Source of the DNA: Myrica gale
Taxonomy: Eukaryota > Streptophyta > Magnoliopsida > Fagales > Myricaceae
Length of the DNA stretch: 64,000 bases
Reading direction: 5' to 3'
Assembly (NCBI GenBank): GCA_963930655.1
Contig: OZ005612.1
Coordinates: 12,839,001 to 12,903,000 of the forward strand
A program made the translations under genes and the position numbers. Positions 12,530 through 22,634 of this stretch are shown one piece after another. The notes below the pieces were generated by a model that saw nothing but the letters and a program-made list of their open reading frames with translations, had not been told where the DNA came from and made no database searches. Positions within the stretch are counted from its first letter, which is position 1; every line of letters starts with the position of its first letter.

Positions 12530-12790
12530 AACTGCCTATAGAGAACAGCAACACCACCCTATCTCCCGCAACAACAGGTGTAACTAGCAACAATAGATAT
12601 ACAAGCTGCAGCAGAGAATCCACAAGATCAGTGCATATAAAGGTTTCACTTGAACCATCACGTAAATCACTTCCCTTTTTAGCTTCCAGTAAATAACACT
12701 GGAATAATTCAAACATTTGACATGCATTTCCTTTGGGACAGAAGTTTATGACAAAAGACAAAATATGCACCACTCTAGTACACAGGACAT
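12530..12790 (-). pseudogene. possible captured exon of unknown host gene
   Basis: On the reverse strand a frame of about 55 residues runs without interruption and has the mixed composition of a real protein, with CPKGNACQMFELFQCYLLE and then a DLRDGSSETFICTDLVDSLL stretch. It lies downstream of the OSCP exon in the same direction, inside the outer CACTA. I do not recognise the family. It may be a host exon captured by the element or a chance open frame. Confidence 0.25.
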
Positions 12791-13142
12791 ATAGAGAAGA
12801 GAAAGACCAAGGTTATCCGGAAGGAACATAAAAGGAAAGAAAACACTGAAAACCTAAAGGCAAGACCAACAAAATTTTTTTAAAAAATAAATAAATGCAA
12901 TCAATGGATCTGGATGAAGTGGACTGAAAAGAGATAAACAAGCTGGATGAGATTGTGGAAAAATATCCACACCCTCAAACTATGGTACTTTCTCACATCT
13001 AATCCATACAATAAGAATAATTTCCCATATTCTCACTCACATAAGCAGGAAAATGAATCATGTTCACAAAACTATATGTTGCTCGTGCAGAAGAGATAAA
13101 CACAGTTCACTCAGGCAAAGAACAAAGCACAGCACAACATAC

Positions 13143-13386
13143 CTAGGAAACCCGTCGTCACCTCTGAAAATTTAGCTTCTTCACAGATTTGTTGGATAGC
13201 CTTCAATCTGATATCTGCCGGGACAGTGGGGTCCTTCGTGAATTGAGCAAAGGTCGTACTTTTCTTTATAGCCTCAACAAATGCAAGAAGCTCTCCCTCA
13301 ACCTTATCCAGTGCATTTGATTTTACTGCTGCAAGGTACAATGCAGATGCATAGTTTCCAGATCCCCCAAACAAAGCTAGAGGCGT
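13143..13386 (-). pseudogene. captured exon of mitochondrial ATP synthase OSCP (delta/subunit O)
   Basis: The OSCP subunit joins the F1 head of mitochondrial ATP synthase to the peripheral stalk. The exon encodes about 81 residues starting TPLALFGGSGNYASALYLAA, followed by FTKDPTVPADIRLKAIQQIC and EAKFSEVTTGFLG. This is the conserved N-terminal part of plant OSCP. The splice signals are clean: acceptor CTACAG before 13386 and donor GTATGT after 13143. The mitochondrial presequence exon and all C-terminal exons (normally another ~110 residues) are absent nearby, so this is not the working gene. It lies within the outer CACTA and is most simply explained as captured host sequence. Confidence 0.8.
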
Positions 13387-14225
13387 CTGTAGTTTGATGG
13401 AAAACAAACACAGCAATATAAAACCAGATCAATGAAATGGGATTTGATCGTATGAAATAAACTAACAATAAACAGATTTCAACTAAAGAGTAAACTGAAT
13501 TACAATGTCAGCTGCAACAAGCATAAGGTACATGAACAAGAGTACTGTTGAGTACAGAGAGCTTAAGCATTTTCTTTTTCAAAAAACAATTGTGACTACC
13601 AGATAGCCTTCACCCTCCCCCATGCCTGTCCTCCCAATGGTTAAGCCAAAGATAACCCCTAATCAAGGGAGAAGAGATGCTAATTCACTACAAGGGCCAG
13701 TAGGGAGACCTTACACTAGCTGCTTTTAACTCAACATCCATGTCTATGTGTGAATAAACAATCCCAAATCCAATTCAGCACAGGCCAAGAGCGGGTAAGA
13801 AGGAAAATAGAAAATTTGGTAAGTAGGACACCAAACTACCACAGACCAGATCGAAATATGTGGTTGCGCCAGACATTAATAAGCATGTGAGTGATCTAGC
13901 ATTCAACTACAATTCTTTTGTTTCAAAAAAAAAAAAACTACAATTCTTTTGTACCTCGAGAGAGTATAGCGCATCTTAAAACTTAATTCCTTTTAAGTGT
14001 ACTTAAATGATAGATGCGAGGGAAATTTGTAAGTCTAACCATTATTTCCATAAAAAAATAAAGAGTAGAACGTATAATAAGAAAATACACGGTGACCATC
14101 CAATCATCATGCTTCGAAACCCCAGATTGTAATTTAGATTAACAAAAGAAGAATTATAATTTTCGCACAGGCCTAGGGTTTCTAAAGTCGAACAAAAAAC
14201 AAATACCAGGGAGAGAGAGACTCAC

Positions 14226-14264
14226 GACGTCGCCGACGACTGCGATGCGATCAGAGGTTGCCAT
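14226..14264 (-). pseudogene. short ATG exon upstream of the OSCP exon
   Basis: Reading leftward, ATGGCAACC opens a 39-base exon coding MATSDRIAVVGDV, ending at a consensus donor GTGAGT. The peptide resembles the start of plant calcineurin-like metallophosphoesterases, where RIAVVGDVHD is the first metal-binding motif; that is recollection, not a search. Its phase is 0 and the OSCP exon also starts in phase 0. Splicing the two would give an in-frame fusion, MATSDRIAVVGDV joined to TPLALFGG. The fusion lacks any mitochondrial targeting signal. Confidence 0.5.
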
Positions 14265-14700
14265 GGAAGTTCGCGATGCGGGGTACCTAAAGTACATCAA
14301 AACTTAGAAGTATTTCAACTAGAATATCAACAATCTGGGGAAACAAAAACAATAGCATATAAATATTAAAGGTACAATAAGATACCACACGGATACAGCT
14401 TTTCCAACTGAAATATCTTGAAATCCAAGGCCAAGATGTTAGAAACTACCTGATCCTTGACCACAAGATCTCACATGGTCTTGACTAAAGTAGCCTGAAA
14501 TAGCCCAATGAGAGAGGGCGATGAAGGCACTTCCGAGAGAGAGCGAGAGGGTAAGAGATAGAGAGAGATTTTTCAAACGGGGACTTAGAGAGGGAGAATT
14601 AGAGAGAAAGACAGACGGGCAAGGGGGAATTTGGGGCTGGGAGGGGGAAATGGGGAAATTGACGCTCGAAAAGAAAGGAAAAAAAGGAGGGGGGGGGAGT

Positions 14701-14985
14701 CACTAGTAAAAAAAGGACTTCCAGCGGCGGTCACTAAAACCGCCGCTACAAGGTGTTTTTAGCCGCGTTTTTCCGAAACCGCGGCTAAAAATATCCTATA
14801 GGCTATAGAGACTACCTCTAGCGGCGGTCATGTGACCGCCGCTTGAAATATGGTGCCTACAGCGGCGGTCATCGTGACCGCCGCGTAGGCTTTACCTTTA
14901 GCAGCGTTTTTTATTTAAAACGCTGCTAAAGATATACCTATAGCAGCGGTTTTGACTTAACCGCTGCTATAGGTATATGCGAAAA
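14701..14985. repeat. CACTA sub-terminal repeat array, left end of inner element
   Basis: GCGGCGGTC/GACCGCCGC and the degenerate forms GCAGCGGTT and AACCGCTGC alternate in both orientations and form many small inverted pairs around TATAG. It is equivalent to the right-end array of the outer element. Confidence 0.75.
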
Positions 14986-16080
14986 AAATAAAAAAATAAA
15001 AATTTATATGTTAATAATTATTTTATTGATTAATTTAAGCCTTTTAATGCATAACTTTATTTTGTCATGTGTCTAACACATTTTATTTTAAGGGACTTAA
15101 CAAAATGCATAATTAAAAAGAGTGTTATGAAAATTGAAGTTATTATATGGTTGTTATGGTTATTGCATATTTATTAACTAAATATAATTGGTTTTAAAAA
15201 ATTTCTATTATCATACTTATAATGAGCATATATATTTTTAATAATTAGTAATGTAATAATATTTAATTATGACATATTATTTAATTTCAAACAAAAAGAA
15301 AGGATGCAGCATAGGTATAATTGAAAAAAAAAATGAAAAAATAGAAAAATAAAATTTTATGTCTTACTTAAGGTTAATAATTATTTTATTGACTATTTAT
15401 TATACATCAATGCAATGATGGTAAGAAAATCAGAATCTAACCTAATTGGGGCAATTTTCGCGCACGTGTCGGTTTTTTGGTCATAACTTTGGCTAGGAGT
15501 ACCCGATTCGCGCCCATGACCCCAATTCGGAAAGCTCTTTTCGACGCGAACGTCGTGGTCACCAAGCTACTCGGCGGTGCACCTCATATCGAGCCCTAAA
15601 TCCGCTGTTTTCCCTCTCAAAAACCTATTTTTAGCTATTTTTGCTCGGTTTGTGGTTTTTTTTGGGACATACACGATTATTTTGATTTCGTTATTGTGAG
15701 ATTAATTAGCTTATACAATTAAAGTATATAAGTTAATATCTGATCATAATTTTTATGGTAGTTTATATTTTTAAATTATTAATATTATATATTATTACTA
15801 TCAACTTGTTTTAATTAAAATTATTACACGAATTATAAAAAAAATATTAAATAATATGCTATGTATTTTCTAAATATAAAATTATTACTAAATATAAAGA
15901 TTTTCAAATACTATTATAATTTACAATTCCTTTTAATTTATTAAATACACATAATTAAAAAATATAAACTATTTTAGAAAAACTTCAAATTAAGGAAAAA
16001 AAACTTGTAAATTTCCCGCCCCCCTCCCCCCGCCTTTTTTTCGCTTCCTGCTACTTAGGTTAAAAAAACCCCTCTTTTTT
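14986..16080. other. AT-rich and leader region of inner CACTA
   Basis: About 15000-15420 is AT-rich and, inverted, resembles 19330-19690 in the outer element. About 15430-15660 is less AT-rich, with GCGCACGTGTCGG and a GACGCGAACGTCGTGGTC stretch. The rest to 16010 is AT-rich again. No gene is seen. The segment from 16015 is pyrimidine-rich, like a 5' untranslated leader before the BABAM1-like exon. Confidence 0.5.
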
Positions 16081-16142
16081 CAATTCAGTTTCGTCTCTTC
16101 TATCCTCTCCTCTCTCCGTTCGTCCCTTCCTACTACTATGAA

Positions 16143-16322
16143 GTGCTTAGTGGCTATTTTGAGATCAATGGGAGATTGGATGAACAAACAGCTGCGAATG
16201 GTCGACCGCTCACCAGATTGGACTCCATCAAGCAAGCTATTCTTCTCTTCATCAATGCCAAGCTCTCCATTAACCCCGAACACCGCTTCGCCTTTGCGTC
16301 TCTCTCCAAATCAGCCTCTTGG
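16143..16322 (+). pseudogene. captured exon of BABAM1/MERIT40-like gene
   Basis: From about 16195 the frame reads NGRPLTRLDSIKQAILLF and then INAKLSINPEHRFAFASL, ending SKSASW at a donor GTAATC. This matches, from memory, the N-terminal VWA-like part of plant homologues of BRISC and BRCA1-A complex member 1, a scaffold of the BRCC36 deubiquitinase complex. Residues before about 16195 do not look like that family and may be element sequence. The remaining exons (the usual protein is about 250 residues) are missing. It is a fragment captured by the CACTA element. Confidence 0.6.
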
Positions 16323-17488
16323 GTAATCTCACACTACTCTCTCTCTCTCTAACTGTCTCTATATTTTCTTCAAATTAACAAGATATAATAGTCGATGGCC
16401 CTTGTTGCTCTTTTTATTTCATGGAATTCCTTTAATGATGAAATTATTCTTAGAGAGAACCTGTCCGTTACTTGTATCGCATCTTGGTCATATTCCAAAT
16501 GAAAGACAAACGGAGGGAAGAGGATATCTTCCCCGGAAAGGAGGAGATTGGAAAAAGGAAAATGCTGCTTTACTAAAACTGGTTTCTAGTTTCTGGGTCG
16601 CAGAGTTAGGCAATTGTGCACCCCAAGTTTTTCATTATGTATAGGTTTCCATCAGGAATGATGGGATATAGTCGGTCTTTTTTCTCTATTCTCTATTCTT
16701 ATAGGTTAATTCTGAATTAAAACCAAGCTGTTAACAACAATTTGTAAAGGATGACCGCCCCTTACATCAGATGCAGAGAAAATGCCTCTCAAGCGCGCAG
16801 GTGGTTTGAGAATGGTAGGAACTACATTTGTGTAGGTTGTGAGAATGGCTTTTATTATCTGCCTCCATTGAACAAATTACATTTGAGGATCATATTATTT
16901 ATATCTTCAAGTATCTTCGAATGGTGTTCCTTGGCGAGTATGGTGATCCTTAGATTCATTTTGATCTTCAAGTTAAAGGTACTCTCAAAGCCCTTGTTTG
17001 GATGCTTTTGGAGCTAACTTGCTTCTATATTGGTTCAGGATTGGAGAGAAGACAACCTAACTTGCTTCTATATTTCATGCAGCTTCCTAGTTATATGCTT
17101 TTCATTAATTTTGTTGCATATTTTTGCAATATGCTTTGGTGTTCTGTCGATGGTACTTATTTAGATAACATCATTATGATGCAGTGTATTGTTTTGCCCT
17201 AAGTAGAAGTTATTGCCTGAAATTCTTTTTGGCATTTTTCAATGTTGGCACTTGGCTTTCCTTGATGTTGTACCTTACAGGAATTACCTCTCATATGTTG
17301 AGTTTGACAATGTGATTGCAGTACGTTGAGTGGGAATATTAAGATGTGAAATTGTTTGTTAAAGATACTAGCATAGGATATCTAGAGGGGTAACTGAACC
17401 TCAGATGATTACGATTGTTTTAAGCTTTGAGCGAACACGTCTTTCTCTTGATCAACATGTTGCTTATAATATGAACTACTTTTTGCAG

Positions 17489-17584
17489 GCAGAGCTCAAT
17501 AAAGTGGCTGCTGAAAATGGTCCGGTTGAAAGTGGATCTCAGGCTGATGACAAAGGAATTCATTTTCTCTGGGCGGCTGGATAA
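17489..17584 (+). pseudogene. exon-like segment, unknown host gene
   Basis: An acceptor TTTTTGCAG is followed by a frame coding AELNKVAAENGPVESGSQAD and then DKGIHFLWAAG before a TAA. The composition looks like real coding sequence, but I do not recognise the family. It lies between the BABAM1-like and the glutathione peroxidase exons, in the same direction. Confidence 0.35.
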
Positions 17585-17634
17585 TCTTTGCATGTCATTT
17601 TGCTCTGTAAAGGTGCGACGTCAGATTATCTATA

Positions 17635-18397
17635 GCTTGCACTCGCTTCAAGCCTGAGTTTCCTATCTTTGATAAGGTAGGACATGGATTGAATTTTGGG
17701 GACAGTAGGGGAAACATTATCTATAGCTTTTCTTTTTTTTTCTAGCTCATATGTGCCTGCTAACTAATTTGAGTCGCCAAACAATCCCATGCAATTTAGA
17801 GATACAAAGTGCAGCATTGTCCTTCAAAATCTGTTGTATGACAGCTGCTGTTGGAACCTTTCAAATCATAGATTTCATTTTAACCTTGCTGTGTTTTGCA
17901 ATGTGCCCGAGTTGAGTCAGTTAAGCTGATGTCAACCAGTACCTAGATTCTCCATTTGTTAACCTTTCGAGGCAGTTTACTTGACGTGAGCTTTTTCAAG
18001 TTAATGACTGATTCCTCAGAAAAAAAATTAATCCTCAGAGCTGGTATTGGCTGCAAACACTTTAGTTATGGAGGACAGAGTCAATGCAGATCTTGCATTA
18101 TGTCCTGTGCATTTGACAACTGTTTGTGGGTTGTTGGAGGCCTGTGGCCTCCATGAGGGAGGGAGAGAGAGAGAGGAAGAATTTTGAAACTGGTAATGGT
18201 GTTAGGCATTGTTGAATGATATGCACGGGAGATTCAATTTGTCTCCTTGCTTCATGGGTTTATGTTTTTTGTATGTGTTGGAGATAATGCCTAATGATAC
18301 CTCATTTTTCACATTCAAAGGTTGATGTGAATGGTAAAGATGCTGCCCCATTGTACAAGTTCTTCAAATCGAGCAAAGGTGGCCTATTTGAAGACAC
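17635..18397 (+). pseudogene. captured glutathione peroxidase fragment, two exons
   Basis: The first exon (about 17635-17676) codes ACTRFKPEFPIFDK and ends at a GTAGGA donor. The second begins after TTCAAAG at 18321 and codes [20 protein letters not shown], then GLFED. Joined in phase 0 they read as the conserved middle of plant phospholipid-hydroperoxide-type glutathione peroxidase, just before its WNFSKF motif. The catalytic selenocysteine-equivalent Cys, Gln and Trp exons are absent. The normal enzyme has about 170 residues and only about 39 are present. The intron is preserved, so capture was from genomic DNA, not from a processed mRNA. Confidence 0.75.
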
Positions 18398-18593
18398 CTA
18401 TTTCACTGCAACTGTCATAGTCTGTCACCAAATTCCATTCAGTTTTGATCGTCTGTACTCATATATGTACTGTATACCATAATTCTGCATAAGGCTCTTT
18501 TTTAGCATTGTGTGTTCTTCTTCATTGTTGATCTTCTGTCAATTTATTGCTGCTTTGTGACAAATTGCATCTTACTTTCTCCAATAATTTCAG

Positions 18594-18640
18594 GTATATC
18601 GTGGTTTAAATGAGGAAGATGGAAGAGGTTGATGTGTAAA
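18594..18640 (+). other. putative shared 3' terminal exon of inner CACTA
   Basis: After the acceptor ATAATTTCAG, the segment GTATATCGTGG runs to GGTTGATGTGTAA. The sequence from GTTGATGTGTAA onward (about 18628-18890) is matched, inverted, by 8799 down to 8517 in the outer element, which also has an acceptor just upstream. I infer an element-encoded last exon plus 3' region to which captured exons are spliced. Confidence 0.4.
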
Positions 18641-18924
18641 ATGAGGAAGATTTTAATTCGCCCTTGTTTATTGTGTTGTATTTGAATATATTAGAAACTT
18701 GTTACTTTTTAAATTACTTGTAGAGATTATTATATTTGTTGTAAAACGATATTAATCAATAATGAAGTATATTTTTTTTTTTTATTCTTGGTCTTTAAGT
18801 TTTTACATCCAATAAATTATAATTATTAAAATAAATTTGTATTACCGATTAAAAAAGCTTCTATATGAAAATATAGGAAAACATTAGTAATGTATTAAAA
18901 TGCTAGAAAAAAAAAAACGTTGGC

Positions 18925-20075
18925 ACAGACATATAGCGGCGGTCTCGACCGCCGCTAACCAACCGCCGCTAAAAGTCTATGCCAGCGGTTTTAAAGAAAC
19001 GCCGCGGGAAAGAAAAAATTGTTTTCGGGTCTATAGCGGCGGTCCTGACCGCCGCTAGAGACCCGAGGTCCTCACCAGCGGTTCCGAAAACTGCCGCTAT
19101 AGACCTATCCCGACGGAGCTATAACCGCCGCTAAAAAACCGCTGGTATAGGCCAAAATGACCTATACCAGCGGTTTTTTGGCCTATAGGCCCTTTTTTTG
19201 TAGTGAGTTCAAGGGGAGAAAAGGTGATTTCAAAAGGGATTTATACCTATAGCAGCGGTCAGTGGCCGCTGACCGCTGCCATAGGTTACACGCAACGTTT
19301 TTAAATTAGACATTTAGCGGTGTTTTAACGACCGCCGCAACATAATTGTTTAAATAATGTCATAAATAAATATTATTATATTTATAATTATTACAAATAT
19401 ATATGCTCATTATAAGCATATGATAATAGATGTCTAAACTACTTAGATTTAGTCAATAAAAATACAATTACCATAACAATCATAGATATAACTTTCATAA
19501 CATTATTTTTAATTCCATATAACAACTTCAATTTTCATAAAACTCCTTTTAATTCCACATTTTACAAAGTAGGTCTCCTAAAAAATTTTTAAACACGTGA
19601 CAAAATAAAATTATGTATTAAAAGGTATTAAATAGTCTATAAAATAATCATTAACATTAAATAACATATAATTATAGATTTCTTTATTTTTTTCAACTAT
19701 ACCTATAGCGGCGTTTTTAACAAAAACTCCGCTAAAGGTATAAGATACAGCAGCGGATACTGACCGTCACTGTAGGTACACAATCTTTAGCATCGGTCAT
19801 AGACCCCCACTAGAGATTGACCTTATAGCCGCGGTTTTGACAAAATCGCCGCTACATGCGTTACATAGCAGTGGTTAGCAACCGCTGCTACAAGCGGTAT
19901 ATAGCCGCAGTCAGCGACCGCTGCTATAGGCGGTCTGTAGCGGCGGTTCAGAACCGCTACTACAGTGACCGCCGGTATAGAAGTCTTTGTAGTCACATTT
20001 TAAGTAAAACGTCGAGATAGGGGGTCTATAGCGTTGTTTTTAGTGACCTCCGCTATAGACCTGTTTTTTGTAGTG
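18925..20075. repeat. adjacent CACTA sub-terminal arrays (inner right end, outer right end)
   Basis: 18925-19205 is the right end of the inner element; 19209-20075 is the right end of the outer one. Both are dense in TATAGCGGCGGTC, CCGCCGCTA and degenerate forms. The AT-rich part at 19330-19690, inverted, matches 15000-15420 of the inner element. Confidence 0.75.
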
Positions 20076-20503
20076 TCTAGATGATGGAGAAATGAAGGAA
20101 AGAAAATCATTTAGGCAAGAGATGCCCATATCCGAATATGTCCTTTCCTTGAGATGAAAATTTGTGGAAACTTATGCTTTCTTCTTGATAGAAGCCTTAC
20201 ATGTGGATATTTGGGGTATTGGAAGACAATAACCACTAGATAGGCATAATAGGAGACACGGATCGGGAGAAAGGACCCTTTGTTTGGACTTTTGTGATTC
20301 AAATGGTCACTAGGGCATAAATGAGAGTATTAGATGATATTTCATTGATATCTTATGAGCTTACAACTAAAAGAGTATACACTTGAGTCATTGAAGGCAT
20401 ATAAGCGGTAGATATTAATTGTACGTAGAAACTATACGATAAGGAAATTGTAGTTAGTTAGATGTTGTAATTTGGATGTCTTGAAGTTTGTTTGTCGCAA
20501 TAC

Positions 20504-22450
20504 TATCATGCCACGAATGTAGTCCGAAGGGGGCTAATGAAAGCCAGGATGCTCACCATAACGAGCGCTCCAGCGCACTAAGTTAATCTTGTAGCAGATT
20601 TTTTTAACTTATTTTTAATTAATTTAGAAAATATTAGCCATTTTTAGTTTATGAAAATACTACACGAAAATTTATTTTCTTCTTGCTAGCCGACATGTAG
20701 ACCCTCTCACGTTCTTACATAGCGCACGAATATATAAGTAAATATACGCATAATAAAAACGTATGCCGATACTTCATAGTATATATAAGAAGCATTCAGA
20801 ATTTCATCCAAAACAACAAATCAAAAGCAATATTGTTCAAAATATAAGTTACTTAATTTAATTCATATAAAGTCTTAAGATAGTCTTGTAGCCTGTATAG
20901 GCCATGATAACATCTCTAGGGAAGTTCGTATAAATTTTTCACAAAGTGGACATCTACCTGTACTACGTTTCAGGGGAGGACACCCTCATTAGCACCCTCT
21001 TCAGCTTCTGGGTTTGCCTCAAAACTTTCTTCGCCTTGGTGTCATCTGGAATGATACAGTTGAATATATTATGAGTCAGATGACTTAGTAAGGGATGATT
21101 AATGAATTGAAATATACGTGACTTAAATCATGATCATGAGTGACAGGTACACATGTGCCAAAAATAAATGCATGTTTATGCATGAGACTCTTGTACTTGA
21201 AAATTAGCTTAAAATTATTTTCATTTTTATTTGGCCTTCTTCTACCACTCCATTTACCCCTGAAGTCAGGATTGTGCATTCCCTTTGAAACCATTCCTCT
21301 TTCCCATGGGAACATATCATTTGGTCTGGCTAGGCCTTGATGTGGCCTTAGGTCTTGATGTGGTCATAGGCCTAATGCTAGACACGACCTTTAGAAGTCC
21401 ACACCTTCTCGCATTCCTCCTTTAGTGTGGTTGCACATACCACAAGGACTGAACATCATGCTCGTATTCGTCGTTTGGAGTGAGTGTTCATAGGAGTCAT
21501 TCATCCTTCTCGCATTTGTCGTTTGGTGTAGATGCACCTTTCTTACTTAAGAATGATACCGATCATCCTATTTAGCCACATAACATAAAATCTCATTCAA
21601 TTTGCGTAAAAATTTTCCTTTCGCCTTTTGAGAAAATCAATGCAAATGCTCATGACGTACTTAATGACAAATATTCTTGATGCGTATCATTCCAGTTTTT
21701 AAAAAATATAATTTTTCATTTACCTTAATTCACTCGAGCTTGTGGTGGTTCCTTACCTACAAAAACTTAAAGTTCAAGACCTAACCTCTAAATATTCAGT
21801 TTGAAATCTCCTCTAAAAAGATATTTGAAACAAGCAAGATATAAGGGAGGTGCAAGGCTAGGTGACAACTTAACCTTTAAACATTAAAAATTCATAACTC
21901 TCTCAATATGGATCCGAATCACCTGAAATTTGTGTTGAAATCCTTGGTTTTGAAAAGGCTTCAGATAATTTGATTTCATCTCAAAAAAACAAAAATAGGA
22001 AAAATGAGTTATATCCATTCCTCCATCAATTTCACAACGTAAAACTATTTTAACTTGGTTTCCTTCGATTTTTCTGGTGTTCTTTATTTCTCTTTGATCC
22101 TGTGCACAAACTCAACTCTAGATCATTACATGCAACTTGGAAACAAAGATTCTAAGTTGTTCTCTGAGAACATACTGAATCCACCAAAGAAATCCACGAG
22201 TCCTCCTTTTATTATTTGTCTCCTCCTTTTCACACTTCTGACTCTCTCTTTCTCTCTCTATCTATCTCTCTCCATGCTGCAGTACATAAAATTGAAAATG
22301 GGAGAGGAAATGTTGAAGCGATGGATGGAAAGATGGAGAAGGGGGAAATTAACTTAATTGCCCCTATCTGTATTTGTATCGCCTATGCCCATTGTGTCTC
22401 ATAGGTTAAATATTCACATCTAATTTAATGTAAGACCAATAAATTAAATT
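20504..22450 (-). mobile_element. Gypsy-type LTR relic, reverse strand
   Basis: Read on the reverse strand, the end (GTGGCATGATA at 20504) and the stretch before it, with a GCGCTGGAGCGCTCGTTATGG-like core, resemble the LTR end at 53.8-53.9 kb. Farther on come the TGACTCA and CATTCCAGATGACACC motif (about 21040-21090) and the shared repeat block (about 21245-21570). The 5' edge is unclear, near 22.4-22.6 kb. No interior is found, so it is a solo LTR or a truncated element, older than the one at 9018-12514. Confidence 0.55.
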
Positions 22451-22634
22451 TAAGGCACTTAAATTTTTGTAAATTTTATAATTCAAATAGAAAATTTCGA
22501 AATAATGAAACTCTATCTCTAAAAGATTTTGAAATGCACGATATCATACAAAACAAAAGATTTAAAATTAACATGCTTATTTCAAGACTAGCACACAATA
22601 TAAAATTTGGATATTAACAAAAATGGACCATAAA

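Larger units (their letters stand above)
14701..19205 (+). mobile_element. inner CACTA transposon with captured host exons
   Basis: The left end is CACTAGTAAAAAAAGG and the inverted right end is CACTACAAAAAAAGGG. The 3-bp duplication AGT is present at 14698-14700 and 19206-19208. Length is 4505 bp. Sub-terminal GCGGCGGTC arrays lie at both ends. No transposase is found. The interior holds exon-like pieces on the forward strand: a BABAM1/MERIT40-like exon, an unknown exon, two glutathione peroxidase exons and a short terminal exon. It is inserted in the outer CACTA, which belongs to the same family. Confidence 0.88.
3309..20075 (-). mobile_element. outer CACTA transposon, non-autonomous, with nested insertions
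   Basis: The left end is CACTACAAAAAAATGACC and the right end, read inverted, is CACTACAAAAAACAGG. The 3-bp target duplication TCT is present at 3306-3308 and 20076-20078. Sub-terminal arrays of TAGCGGCGGTC and its complement fill both ends. No transposase is seen. Subtracting the Copia element, the solo LTR and the inner CACTA leaves about 3.9 kb of original element, which holds OSCP exon sequence and a short ATG exon. Its right end, inverted, resembles the left end of the inner CACTA; its part at 8517-8820, inverted, resembles 18590-18890. The two elements are therefore one family in opposite orientations. Confidence 0.88.

Noticed and set aside
13143-13386. A working OSCP gene
   Set aside because: Only one conserved exon is present. 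There is no mitochondrial presequence and no C-terminal half, and the exon lies inside a transposon.
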